DNA from: Edaphobacter acidisoli
GTDB taxonomy: Bacteria > Acidobacteriota > Terriglobia > Terriglobales > Acidobacteriaceae
Direction of reading: 5' to 3'
DNA: 64,000 nt
Assembly (NCBI RefSeq): GCF_014642855.1
Contig: NZ_BMJB01000001.1
Location: forward strand, 124,001-188,000
This document shows, piece by piece, positions 45,359-54,973 of the stretch. Position 1 is the first letter of the stretch, and each line of letters begins with the position of its first letter. The position numbers and the translations under genes were made by a program. Under the pieces are notes generated by a model. That model did no database searches and was not told where the DNA came from. It saw nothing but the letters and a program-made list of their open reading frames with translations.

Positions 45359-48300
45359 TCAGAACGATATGCGCGCGCTGAGCTGCATATTGCGGCCACC
45401 TACCGTTGTACTGCTGATGGTTCCAGCACCCTGAGGCCTTCCCGGCGTGGACAGGTTCACGGGGTCGTTGAAGTTGCCATCGGGAGCGCCAAATGCTGGA
45501 TGGTTGAAGACGTTCGAGGCATCGGCACGGAACTGCAATCCGATCTGCTCGGTAAACTGGAAGGTCTTGCCGAGAGAAAGGTTCGTCGTATCCACACCCG
45601 GCGCTCGCAGCGAATTACGGCCCGAGTTGCCAAATGTGCCGTTAGCAGCTACCACGTATGCGGTTGGGTCATACCACTCGCTGACGTTTTTGTGAATCTT
45701 CTGCGATGGCCGCAATACATTCGGATACCACGAGCCCGCCTGCGAATACGAGTTGTTCGGACCGTTGTAGGTCACGGTAAAAGGATTACCGCCCTGATTG
45801 ATCACAATCGCCGAAATCTGCCATCCGCCAACAGCCCTGTCGAGAAAGCCATTCTTGTTGACCCACCTGCGGCCAACGCCGAAAGGCAGTTGGTAAATCA
45901 AGCTGCTCTTCAGGGAGTTGCGAATATCGAAATTCGAAGGCGCATAGTTACTTCTTGGATCGTGGAAGTTCTGATAGTTAACCGTACCTCCCTGCCCATT
46001 GAACGGTGAGACGTCCATATCATCGAGAAACTTCGACCAGGTATAAGCCGCGCTGAATGCGATGCCTTTGCTCAGACGGCGATTAATCTGCGCTTGGAGC
46101 GAATTGTAATTCGAGATCGCGTTAAAGGTGCTGCCTCCAATGGACTGATACTGCGGATATGGTCTCCCGGCAGGGTTGTCATTAGGCGAGAGGTTCTGCA
46201 CTGGTACCTGGTTGATGTCTCCTTTGAATTGCATGTTGGCGCCGTGTTTGCCTACATACGCTACCTGCGCAACTGTGCCGGATCCAAAATCGTGTTCAAC
46301 GCCGAGAGACCATGAGTAGAGATATGTAAGCGGTGTGTGATAGGGATCGTAGTTTGGCGTGTTTTGCCCGTTATAAGCTGTCGGGGAAGTCGACGCCTGA
46401 ACATATGGGAGGGGTGTTGATGTGCCATACAGAACCCCGGGGCCCGAGAGGGTTGTCACCGGACTCACACCATTGGTTTGGTCTTGGGCATTTCCGGATT
46501 CGCTGTAACCCACACCCTTCGCATTTCCATACTGGTCCACACTCCATGGGGAGGTATACATGCCCCAGCCGCCGCGCAGAACCGTATCGTGCGGTAACGT
46601 ATATGCAAATCCAAGGCGCGGTAGCAATCCGGTGTATACGTTGGCCTGCGCCTGTGTGCGGTGGTTGGCTGGTGAGAACCACATGGCGCCGTTATTACCG
46701 GACAGCGTGTTGTAAATAGTCGGATCGAAGTCACCCATACGATTGTGAACTTCTTTCCATCCCTCCTGAATCTGGTAACGCAGCCCCACATTCACTGTAA
46801 GGTTCGGACGCAGTTTGATATCGTCCTGGACAAAGACCTGCGGGCTCTTCTGCCGGCCACCAAACAGGGGCGAATTCGCCGCACCCCAGCTTTGCACGTC
46901 CCCCAGCAGAAAATCAGCCCATCCTGCGCCGCTGCCGGTAGCATCAAGGCTTGCCTGCGTATATTGCCCTGAAAAACCGAAATCTCCGGCATCAACATTG
47001 CCCCAGGCTGTTGAATTGTCCTGCAACATGATCAACTCGCCCCCGAAGTGCAGTACGTGCTTGCCGCGTATGAGGGTGACCACATCGGAAGGCTGAAAGA
47101 CATTTTGCGCGTAGATTGTGTTTGTCCCGGCATAAGGCGAATCGCAGCAGATGTTGCCGGTTATGCTGATATTCGGGAAGACATCTGCTTTGGCATACTG
47201 CAACGCGAGCGACGCCGGTATGCCCAGGCCAAGTGAATAAGGTGTAAGAAAGCTTCCTTGACGGTTGAAGCTAAACCGGAATTCGTTCACGAAAGTTGAA
47301 CTGATCGACCATACATCGGACGTCTGGCTCGAATAGTCCGAAGTGTCGTCGCTATAGCAGGCTATAGGGCAGGTCCATTCCGAATAGACCGGAGAATTCG
47401 CATCACGCACGGCAATAGAGGACGTCAGGCGGTTCTTCGAGTTGAAGTCATAATCGATGCGGCCATAAATGCGGGTCGACGGATATGGTGTCCGCACGAC
47501 GTAGTAATAGTCGCCATTAATACCGAGGCTGGTGTCTTGGTTAGGACGCGGAAAGTACTTCATCATCTTCGAAGCAACGGGATCGATTTTATTCGCTGGA
47601 ATGACATTATCGGTTGCATAGGGAAAGCGGCACATCTGCCCATTGACCGAGGTCTGCGTTGTAGGGTCAAAGATTTCGCCCTGATACACCGTGTTGCCAG
47701 TACAGGGATTCGTGATCGTGTTCCCGTTGCTGTCCGTTAGCGGGATCGGATTGCCATTCGCTTCGAGCGGCATCAACTGGGTCAGGTCGAACTGCCCGTT
47801 CGAAGTATTGATTCCCTTCATCTGATCGGTGGGCATGCTCACAAAGCCGCTGTACGAGCTGTTATCGATCGTTTTGTCATAGTTGAAGAAGAAGAAGAGC
47901 TTGTTGCGCCAGATAGGTCCGCCGATCGATCCGCCGAATTGATGAAAACGCAGCGGCGGAAGGGGCTGGCCAGGAGCATTGAAGTAGGAGCGCGCATTCA
48001 GCGCATCGTTTTGAAAATGTTCGTAGCCTGAGCCATGAAACTTGTTCGTCCCACCTTTCGTTATCTGGTTAAAGACCACTCCTCCAATGCCATACTGCGC
48101 CGAGAAATTCGAATCCTGGATATCGACTTCTGCTACGGTATCGAATGTGTCCGTCTCCACATCGGCGCTGTGTGGATTCGTGACGGATCCACCGTCGGAG
48201 AGGAAGTTGCCGCTGAAAGGCATGCTGCCATTGAGCGAAACCGCAGCGCCCGGATTCGTCACTCCGTTTGCGGAAGCTGCACCCGCACTGCCGGCAAGGA

Positions 48301-48811
48301 GGATGGTAAAGTTGGCCCAATCCTGACCTACCTGAGGAAGTTGCTGCATCGTTTTCTCGTCAAGGGTGGTGGACTGTTCTCCGCTTTCGGTCTGGAGAAG
48401 CTCGACATCATCGGCGCGAACTTCAACCTGCTGCGTCTGGCTACCTACCTTCAGGTGACCATTTAAGGTGATGACGCCGACATCCAACGTAATGGGTCCT
48501 AAGACCAGGGTCTGAAATCCCGGCGCGCTGACCGTCACCGTGTATTGTCCATTCGGAGTCGAAACCGTATCGAACAACCCGCTGTTGTTCGTTGTAAACA
48601 CCTTACTCACGCCAGTATTTACGTTAGCTACGGAAACTGTAGCCTTCGGGATGACTGCCCCGGTGGCGTCGGTGATCGTGCCGCGAATCTCTCCTGTGGC
48701 TGAGCTCTGCGCATGGGCCCACACGACAGAACCCAACATGAGACAAAGCGCCGGAAACCAGCGACGCCAAAGAGTACGTATGCGAAGTGCTTCGAACCCG
48801 GTAAGGCCCAT
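45359..48811 (-). CDS. Oar-like TonB-dependent receptor with N-terminal carboxypeptidase-regulatory domain
   Basis: Outer-membrane receptor of 1150 residues. ATG 48811 has GGAGGAGG about 6 bases upstream. Signal peptide around residues 12-36 (FPALCLMLGSVVWAHAQ). CnaB/CarboxypepD_reg domain (GEIRGTITDATGAVIPKATV, LFDTVSTPNGQYTVTVSAPGF), plug, then barrel ending MQLSARISF. Divergent from the GH116-ThuA operon, which is the usual layout for a polysaccharide-use locus, so it probably imports the product or substrate of the GH116 enzyme. That link is inferred from position only. Confidence 0.92.
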   Translation of the reverse strand: MGLTGFEALRIRTLWRRWFPALCLMLGSVVWAHAQSSATGEIRGTITDATGAVIPKATVSVANVNTGVSKVFTTNNSGLFDTVSTPNGQYTVTVSAPGFQTLVLGPITLDVGVITLNGHLKVGSQTQQVEVRADDVELLQTESGEQSTTLDEKTMQQLPQVGQDWANFTILLAGSAGAASANGVTNPGAAVSLNGSMPFSGNFLSDGGSVTNPHSADVETDTFDTVAEVDIQDSNFSAQYGIGGVVFNQITKGGTNKFHGSGYEHFQNDALNARSYFNAPGQPLPPLRFHQFGGSIGGPIWRNKLFFFFNYDKTIDNSSYSGFVSMPTDQMKGINTSNGQFDLTQLMPLEANGNPIPLTDSNGNTITNPCTGNTVYQGEIFDPTTQTSVNGQMCRFPYATDNVIPANKIDPVASKMMKYFPRPNQDTSLGINGDYYYVVRTPYPSTRIYGRIDYDFNSKNRLTSSIAVRDANSPVYSEWTCPIACYSDDTSDYSSQTSDVWSISSTFVNEFRFSFNRQGSFLTPYSLGLGIPASLALQYAKADVFPNISITGNICCDSPYAGTNTIYAQNVFQPSDVVTLIRGKHVLHFGGELIMLQDNSTAWGNVDAGDFGFSGQYTQASLDATGSGAGWADFLLGDVQSWGAANSPLFGGRQKSPQVFVQDDIKLRPNLTVNVGLRYQIQEGWKEVHNRMGDFDPTIYNTLSGNNGAMWFSPANHRTQAQANVYTGLLPRLGFAYTLPHDTVLRGGWGMYTSPWSVDQYGNAKGVGYSESGNAQDQTNGVSPVTTLSGPGVLYGTSTPLPYVQASTSPTAYNGQNTPNYDPYHTPLTYLYSWSLGVEHDFGSGTVAQVAYVGKHGANMQFKGDINQVPVQNLSPNDNPAGRPYPQYQSIGGSTFNAISNYNSLQAQINRRLSKGIAFSAAYTWSKFLDDMDVSPFNGQGGTVNYQNFHDPRSNYAPSNFDIRNSLKSSLIYQLPFGVGRRWVNKNGFLDRAVGGWQISAIVINQGGNPFTVTYNGPNNSYSQAGSWYPNVLRPSQKIHKNVSEWYDPTAYVVAANGTFGNSGRNSLRAPGVDTTNLSLGKTFQFTEQIGLQFRADASNVFNHPAFGAPDGNFNDPVNLSTPGRPQGAGTISSTTVGGRNMQLSARISF

Positions 48812-49049
48812 CACTTTCCTCCTCCAAGTCTGAATGTTCTTCAGATGTAAAATTTCCCTGACATACTTCGTAAAGATTAGTTAGTATGTATTCTTATTCG
48901 GGACTTTTGGCAAGCTCTTTTTCGAAAATGTGTCATCTTCGAGGCTTTTTCGTTTGCGGTGTGCGCCTTGAGACAAACGATGGTCTACTGACCTCGGAGC
49001 GCAAAGTAACGGGATTGTCACCAACAGGGACGAGTGCCCAGGGGGAAGA

Positions 49050-51470
49050 TTGAAGCGTCTATTGACCGCACCACTGCTGTTCCGCACCTTCGCACTCCTG
49101 CTCGTCCTTGCAACGCTCCCTGCAGCCTGGGCTGCGGACGATATTCCAAAGGCTGCCTGGTCCCGGCCGCTTGGCCAGCCTCTCGAAAATCCCGGCGTGG
49201 CCATGAAGCCCGGCATCATCGACGATGGTTACTGGCAGGGCGCGCCTGTCGGCGGCATCGGCGCCGGCACATTTTCGCGGAGTTACCGCGGTGATTTCTC
49301 CCGTTGGCACATCAAGGCCGGCGTGCACAAATATGAGACCATCTACGCGAATCAGTTTGCTGTGTATGAAAAAACAGAAGGCGATAACGCCAGCTACGCT
49401 CAAGCTCTGCTCAACGGACACCCGGCCAATGGCGAACTCTCGAGTTGGCGATGGGACTACCCTGTAGGCGCAGGAACCTACTACGCGCTTTACCCGAAGT
49501 CGTGGTTCGTCTATCAGAGCCCGAATCTTCCCGCTCGGCTGACGCTCGAGCAGTATTCTCCTATTCTGCCGAACAACTACCGTGAGTCGAGCTATCCTGT
49601 AGCGATCTACCGCTGGCACGCCGAAAACACCACAAACAAAACCGTGACAGTCTCGGTGCTGCTCTCATGGACCAATATGACGGGTTGGTTTCGAACCTTC
49701 ACTCACGACTTCGCAGGCACGCCGAATCAGGGCAATCACAACGAACACATGAGCGAAGAGATTCCGGGCATTGGGACGATGCAAGGCGTTCTCTTCAGCC
49801 GCAAGCGAGCCGGTTCGCGCCCGAATGAATGGGATGGGCAGATGGCAATTGCCTCCATTGGCTCGCCCGGGGTGGAAGTGACCTACCAGACAACCTATGA
49901 CGCAAGCGGCGATGGCAAAGAAGTGTGGGCTCCTTTCTCGCGCGATGGTAGGCTCGCCAATAACAACAAGACCTGGATCAGCGAAAAGGAAAAGCTCGCT
50001 GGCGCCATCGCTGTCCGCTTCACTCTGCGCCCGGGCGAAAAGAAGATCATCCCCATGGTCGTGGCCTGGGATTTTCCAGTCGTTCAGTTCGGCCAGGGCC
50101 GCCAGTGGTATCGCAAATATACGGACTTCTATGGAACGACAGGTTTGAACGCCTGGAAGATTGCCCACGATGGATTGCTCCATGCCGCCGAGTGGAGCGA
50201 CGCAATCGACCAGTGGCAAGCGCCTTATCTGGCGGACAAGAGCGAGCCACTGTGGTTTCGCGGCATGCTATTCAATGAACTCTACCCGCTCACGGATGGT
50301 GGCACATTCTGGGGACGTGAAGCAGGCAGCAGCACCAAAACACCCGCAAAATTTGCTCTTCTCGAATGCTTTGATTACGCCTATTACGGGACGCTCGATG
50401 TCCGCTTCTATGCCTCGCTTCCGCTCATCAAGTTTTGGCCCCAGATCGACAAGCAGGTCCTTCGCGAGTTTGCAGATACCGTGCCCAAAGAGTGGCCGGA
50501 CGAAGGCCTCTGGGTATGGAAGACGCAGTTGAGCGGGCACCCAGTTACGTACAAACGTAAAAAGATCGGTGCTGTCCCGCATGATCTGGGTGTCCCGGAG
50601 GGCGATCCGTTTTATGCCGTAAACGAGCCTGGATGGCAGAACACGAATGACTGGAAAGACCTCAACTCCAAGTTTGTGCTGATGGTCTACCGCGATTACG
50701 TTCTCACTGGACGCACCGACAAGCAATTTCTCCGCGAGACTTGGCCGGCAATGAAGTCCGCAATTGAGTATCTGCGCCAGTTCGATCATGGCGCGGGAAT
50801 TCCAGAGAACTCAGGCTACCCTGACCAGACCTACGATGACTGGGTGACACACGGCGTCAGCGCCTACTGCGGAGGGCTATGGTTGGCGGCCCTGCGTGCC
50901 GGCGAGGAAACAGCGCACATTCTCGGAGATGCAAAAGCTGCGGCTGAATATCATGCACTCTTCAAAAAAGGGCAGAAGGCCTACATCACGCAGCTTTGGA
51001 ATGGTGAATTTTTCCGCTACGACACCAGCGAGGAGTCGCGTAACGATATACAAACCGATCAGCTTGCAGGCCAGTGGTATGCCAATCTCACTGGTCTGGG
51101 CGAGATAGTTCCCCGTTCCATGCAGATTAAGGCCGCGCAAACAATCTTCGACCACAACGTCATGAAATTCAGCGACGGCCGCCTCGGCGCCGTGAACGGC
51201 ATGCGCGCCGATGGAACCGTCGTTCCCAATGACGAAGCGCGCGAAGTGTGGGTAGGCACGACCCTCGGCTATGCAGGCCTGCTGATGAGCGAAGGCATGC
51301 AGGACCAGGCATGGAAGACTACCTGGGGGCTCTACCATGTGATCTATGAGAGCAAGGGCTATTGGTTCCGAACACCTGAGGCGTGGGATGCCAGCGGCAA
51401 TTTTCGCGCCGGCATGTATATGCGGCCAATGGGCGTTTGGGCGCTGCAGATGACCCCGGAGGTCAAGTGA
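49050..51470 (+). CDS. Glycoside hydrolase family 116 (beta-glucosidase/glucocerebrosidase-like), secreted
   Basis: An 806-residue secreted enzyme. TTG 49050 follows GGGGGAAGA and starts a signal peptide (FALLLVLATLPAAWA). Residues about 50-350 are the GH116 N-terminal beta-sandwich (GAPVGGIGAGTFSRSYRGDF). The catalytic (alpha/alpha)6 barrel shows the nucleophile Glu439 in LLECFDYAYYGTLDVRFY and the acid/base Asp596 in TYDDWVTHGVSAYCGGLW, matching GH116 members such as GBA2 and the Thermoanaerobacterium enzyme. It retains beta-glucosidic or beta-xylosidic bonds. Four bases separate its stop from the downstream ThuA gene. Confidence 0.93.
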   Translation: MKRLLTAPLLFRTFALLLVLATLPAAWAADDIPKAAWSRPLGQPLENPGVAMKPGIIDDGYWQGAPVGGIGAGTFSRSYRGDFSRWHIKAGVHKYETIYANQFAVYEKTEGDNASYAQALLNGHPANGELSSWRWDYPVGAGTYYALYPKSWFVYQSPNLPARLTLEQYSPILPNNYRESSYPVAIYRWHAENTTNKTVTVSVLLSWTNMTGWFRTFTHDFAGTPNQGNHNEHMSEEIPGIGTMQGVLFSRKRAGSRPNEWDGQMAIASIGSPGVEVTYQTTYDASGDGKEVWAPFSRDGRLANNNKTWISEKEKLAGAIAVRFTLRPGEKKIIPMVVAWDFPVVQFGQGRQWYRKYTDFYGTTGLNAWKIAHDGLLHAAEWSDAIDQWQAPYLADKSEPLWFRGMLFNELYPLTDGGTFWGREAGSSTKTPAKFALLECFDYAYYGTLDVRFYASLPLIKFWPQIDKQVLREFADTVPKEWPDEGLWVWKTQLSGHPVTYKRKKIGAVPHDLGVPEGDPFYAVNEPGWQNTNDWKDLNSKFVLMVYRDYVLTGRTDKQFLRETWPAMKSAIEYLRQFDHGAGIPENSGYPDQTYDDWVTHGVSAYCGGLWLAALRAGEETAHILGDAKAAAEYHALFKKGQKAYITQLWNGEFFRYDTSEESRNDIQTDQLAGQWYANLTGLGEIVPRSMQIKAAQTIFDHNVMKFSDGRLGAVNGMRADGTVVPNDEAREVWVGTTLGYAGLLMSEGMQDQAWKTTWGLYHVIYESKGYWFRTPEAWDASGNFRAGMYMRPMGVWALQMTPEVK

Positions 51471-51474
51471 AGCC

Positions 51475-52374
51475 ATGAAACGGAACCCGTCCAACGATCC
51501 GCATACCACAAGCCAAAATGAGGTCTCACTCAAGATGCATTCGAAATCCAACCACGTTCTTCCCCGTCTTCTAGGTCTGGCCATGTTTCTCGCGCTGTTC
51601 ACGAGTGCGCCAGCGTGGGCATCCGGTTCACATCCCTCGGTTCCACGGTTTCGCGTCGTCGCCATCGCGGAGAAAGGCGGAATTCACCTTCCATTTGTCG
51701 AGGCTGCCAAAGTGTGGCTAAATGATCTCGCAGCGAAAGATAATTTCGCCGTCGACTACATCCAGGACACCACTCCCATCGACGATGCGTTTCTCGCCAA
51801 ATACAAAGTCTTCATCCAGTTGAACTATCCGCCGTATGGCTGGACGCCCACTGCGCAGGCCTCATTCATCCGATACATTGAGCAAGGCAAAGGCGGTTGG
51901 ATCGGGTTCCATCACGCCACTCTGCTGGGTGAGTTCGATGGATTTCAGATGTGGCCTTGGTTCTCAAAGTTCATGGGAGGAATCCGCTTCACCGCATACA
52001 TCCCGACTTTCGCCGATGGCACAGTTACCATCGAAGATCGGTCACATCCCACCATGGCAGGAGTCTCCAGCCCATTCGTCATCGACAAAGAGGAGTGGTA
52101 CACATGGGACAAGTCGCCCCGTCCAAATGTGCATGTGCTGGCCAGCGTTGACGAAAGTACGTACAAGCCAGATTCCAAAATTAAGATGGGAGACCATCCC
52201 GTCATCTGGACCAACCCGCACTACAAGGCACGCAACATCTATATCTTTATGGGGCACCATCCGGAACTGTTTCAAAATCGAGCTTTTACAAAGATTTTTA
52301 TTAACTCCATTTTCTGGGCTGCGCATGAAAAAGAGCCGCGACACACAGTAGCTGCGGGCTCGGTTCAACCTTAA
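51475..52374 (+). CDS. Exported ThuA-like protein, partner of the GH116 gene
   Basis: A 299-residue ThuA-family protein. The start is ATG 51475, 4 bases after the GH116 stop, with a GGAGGT about 10 bases upstream; a later ATG at 51535 would still leave a signal peptide (LGLAMFLALFTSAPAWA). Recognisable stretches: FVEAAKVWLNDL, VFIQLNYPPYGWTP, GGWIGFHHATLLG and HPVIWTNPHYKARNIYIFMGHH. The catalytic Cys of glutaminase-like relatives is not visible. Paralogue of the 44491 ThuA. Ends 4 bases past the stop of the convergent thioredoxin-like gene. Confidence 0.88.
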   Translation: MKRNPSNDPHTTSQNEVSLKMHSKSNHVLPRLLGLAMFLALFTSAPAWASGSHPSVPRFRVVAIAEKGGIHLPFVEAAKVWLNDLAAKDNFAVDYIQDTTPIDDAFLAKYKVFIQLNYPPYGWTPTAQASFIRYIEQGKGGWIGFHHATLLGEFDGFQMWPWFSKFMGGIRFTAYIPTFADGTVTIEDRSHPTMAGVSSPFVIDKEEWYTWDKSPRPNVHVLASVDESTYKPDSKIKMGDHPVIWTNPHYKARNIYIFMGHHPELFQNRAFTKIFINSIFWAAHEKEPRHTVAAGSVQP

Positions 52375-53513
52375 TGAGACGGAGTGCTCCAGTAGCGATT
52401 GAAGCCGATATAGTCTGCCGGCATCGCGGCGAGAAGCTTCCGTCGTAGTTCCAGCATATCGACGGACCCGATAGTCTTATAAAGTACTGTTCCATTAGGT
52501 CCCAGAAGTACGGTATAAGGTACTGCCGACTGCCACTTCGGATCGAAGGCGGCTTGCAGACTTGCCGTATCGTCCGAGGCAAAGAGTAGGTTCCTGCTTG
52601 TTGCATGCTTCCTCTCAAGAAACTTCAGCACGCTGGCTTTTTCATCCGGAGCATTCACGGAGACTGTCACTAGATTGAAGCCGCGATCGCTATACATACG
52701 GAAGGTATCCTGTAAATCCGCGAACTCAGCCACGCAGGATCCGCACCAGGTCGCCCAGAAACTCACCAGCGTATAGCTGTCTCCTGCATTCGCGCGAAGC
52801 TTCTTTAAACCAATGGCGTCAACTATGCTGACAGAAACAGGAGTAGAGTCGAGCTTCTGCTCATACGCAGCCCGCAGTGCCTCCTTTTCCTTCCACTTCG
52901 TTGAGCAGCCAAAGACGCTTGTATGAGTAACAGCTACCGGTTTCCCGGCAAGCAATGCATCGATAGCATTCTGCGCATCATGCGTTACTACCTTTTCGAT
53001 CCTGTAGCTGTTATCGAAACGGCCTTCGTAGCGCAGATGCCGCGTCTTGTCGAAGATAAACACGTGAGGCGTCGCCTGTGGCCCATACGCGCTGGTCACC
53101 GACTGGCTTGCACCATCATAAAGGTAAGGGTAATGAAGTTTCTTGTATTGCACACGAACCTTCATCTCTTCGAGTGTGTCCCCGGAATCGGAAGAATCGA
53201 GCTCGTCGATCGTCGTGGCATTCGGATCGTTTCCTTGGATCGCGACCACTGCCACGCCTCGTTTCCCGTAGTTCTCATAAAGTTTTTCGATCCGCTGTTC
53301 ATACATCTGCGCAATCGGACAATGATCACAGGTGAAGATGATGGCTAAGACTGGGCTTTGGGCATAATCGCTGAGCTTATGAATCTTTCCATCTACTCCT
53401 GGCAGTGCAAAATCAGGAGGCGCCGCACCGATCGGGAGAATGGGGTGCATCGTCTGTGCGCGCCCCGGAAGTGATATCGCAACAAATATTGCGGCATACA
53501 TAAGCTTTCGCAT
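52371..53513 (-). CDS. Exported double-thioredoxin-fold protein (AhpC/Redoxin-like plus TlpA-like)
   Basis: A 380-residue protein with a signal peptide (MRKLMYAAIFVAISLPGRAQ). The first thioredoxin fold (about 27-175) has CDHC in FTCDHCPIAQ; the second (about 215-370) has CGSC in WATWCGSCVAEF. Both active-site pairs are intact, so it probably passes electrons or reduces disulfides in the periplasm. The N-domain resembles redoxin-family proteins often seen with multicopper or c-type cytochrome proteins. Start ATG 53513 has AAGGAG 9 bases upstream. Convergent with the ThuA gene; functional partner unknown. Confidence 0.88.
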   Translation of the reverse strand: MRKLMYAAIFVAISLPGRAQTMHPILPIGAAPPDFALPGVDGKIHKLSDYAQSPVLAIIFTCDHCPIAQMYEQRIEKLYENYGKRGVAVVAIQGNDPNATTIDELDSSDSGDTLEEMKVRVQYKKLHYPYLYDGASQSVTSAYGPQATPHVFIFDKTRHLRYEGRFDNSYRIEKVVTHDAQNAIDALLAGKPVAVTHTSVFGCSTKWKEKEALRAAYEQKLDSTPVSVSIVDAIGLKKLRANAGDSYTLVSFWATWCGSCVAEFADLQDTFRMYSDRGFNLVTVSVNAPDEKASVLKFLERKHATSRNLLFASDDTASLQAAFDPKWQSAVPYTVLLGPNGTVLYKTIGSVDMLELRRKLLAAMPADYIGFNRYWSTPSH

Positions 53514-53575
53514 CTAAGGGCTCCTTGGAGAAATTCCAGGAACCTTTATAACTGTCTTTTATTAAGTTGTCACCT

Positions 53576-54787
53576 TCAATTGGGCTGAGGTAGAAGCACT
53601 CCCGGAACCTCTCCTAAGGCCAGTGCAATCCCTCCCCACAGCACGGCCTTGTTTCCCGGCACACTCGGCATCACCTTGGTAAGGCCGAACTCGCTTCCAT
53701 GCAGATGCTTTCGCACCGAATCAATCAGAACCGGATGGCTTCCGATCTCGCCGCCCATCAGGATGAGCCCAGGATTAAGAATGAGAGAAAGATTTGTAAT
53801 GATATCGGCGACAATCTCCGCGCGCCGCCGCACAATTTCCTCGGCACGCGCATCTCCCACCTGAGCAAGATTCAGAATGCCCACTGCGTCCAGCTCCCGC
53901 AACGTGCGCCTTTTGTCCAGCGAAGCCTTGCCCTTGCCTTCATTCCAGCTCCGCAGAATGCCGGTACTGGTAAGAACGCTCTCCAACTCGCCAAACTCAT
54001 GGATCATCGGTTGCCTGCGCGAGACGGAAGGCAGACGAAGATATGCGATTTCTCCAGCTGACCATTGCGAGCCGTGATGAATACGGCCACCGAGAAAAAT
54101 GCCCGCTCCGACATTCATCCCGATATGGATCAGGACAAAATCGTTCTCCGCTTGAGCCGCTCCGCAGTAATGCTCGCCTTCTGCCGCCAGGTTGATATCG
54201 TTTTCAACGATGATCAGACAGTCGATGATCTTGCTCAGCATGGAGCGCAGTGGTATGGAGCGCCACCCCTCCAGGGTACTGATTGAAAGAACCGTCCCCT
54301 CGTCGACATTCGTAATCGCCGGCACTCCGACAACAATGGCCAGTAGCTGTTCGCGTGTCTTGCGGTGCTTGCGGAGCATCGTCTTGAGCTCTTCGGCGAT
54401 GTAACCACAGATAGCATCAGGCGTCGCCCTACGCCGGGCCAACGAAAACGACCGGGTTTCGAGCTCGCTTCCATTCAAATCTGTCAGCAGGTAGGAAATA
54501 CGGTCTGCAGAGATATCGATTGCCAGCAGGCAGCCGCGTTCCGCCTTAAAGCGAATCATGTCCGGGGGCCGACCGCCACTTGATTCTCCTTCGCCTAGCG
54601 GTTCTACCAGGTCCGCGGCAAGCAAATCCTTCACAACGTTTGTCACCGTCGGGGCGCTAAGTTTTGACGCTCGCACAAGGTCAGCCCGCGAGCAGGAACC
54701 GCACTCGCGAAGAAGCTTGAGCAGTCCGTATGCGTTGGTGTGGCGCAGCACGGAGGGTCGACCAATTGAGATAGCTTTTCTCTTCAC
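53576..54787 (-). CDS. ROK-family transcriptional repressor
   Basis: A 403-residue NagC/XylR-type regulator. An N-terminal winged helix (RADLVRASKLSAPTVTNVVKDLLAADL) is followed by the sugar-kinase-like ROK domain (VPAITNVDEGTVLSI, IVENDINLAAEGEHY, IHIGMNVGAGIFLGGRIHHGSQWSAGEI). GTG 54787 gives a normal ROK start; the frame is open to 54868 through residues that do not fit the family. Divergent from a SIS/MFS/ROK-kinase operon, so it very likely represses that operon and is released by its sugar. The nested palindrome at 54907-54944 is the candidate operator. Confidence 0.9.
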   Translation of the reverse strand: MKRKAISIGRPSVLRHTNAYGLLKLLRECGSCSRADLVRASKLSAPTVTNVVKDLLAADLVEPLGEGESSGGRPPDMIRFKAERGCLLAIDISADRISYLLTDLNGSELETRSFSLARRRATPDAICGYIAEELKTMLRKHRKTREQLLAIVVGVPAITNVDEGTVLSISTLEGWRSIPLRSMLSKIIDCLIIVENDINLAAEGEHYCGAAQAENDFVLIHIGMNVGAGIFLGGRIHHGSQWSAGEIAYLRLPSVSRRQPMIHEFGELESVLTSTGILRSWNEGKGKASLDKRRTLRELDAVGILNLAQVGDARAEEIVRRRAEIVADIITNLSLILNPGLILMGGEIGSHPVLIDSVRKHLHGSEFGLTKVMPSVPGNKAVLWGGIALALGEVPGVLLPQPN

Positions 54788-54906
54788 GTCGGGTCCAGTG
54801 TATTGCTCTCGGGTTACTATATGGCTCCACGCGCACAATGTCATCACAGAAGAGAACATGTGCGCCACAACGTGAAAGAAGTTCTTGCTATTTCTCCTTC
54901 TGGCCT

Positions 54907-54944
54907 GATACTAAATAAAGATTACAAAGTAATACGAGAGTATC
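54907..54944. promoter_or_regulatory. Nested inverted repeats, candidate ROK operator
   Basis: Outer arms GATACT (54907) / AGTATC (54939-54944) surround an inner ATTAC-AAA-GTAAT (54921-54933). It lies about 30 bases before the SIS gene start, in the divergent spacer, a position suited to repression. Confidence 0.6.
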
Positions 54945-54973
54945 GTAGCTTTGCTGGTGGCAGGAAGTTGAAG

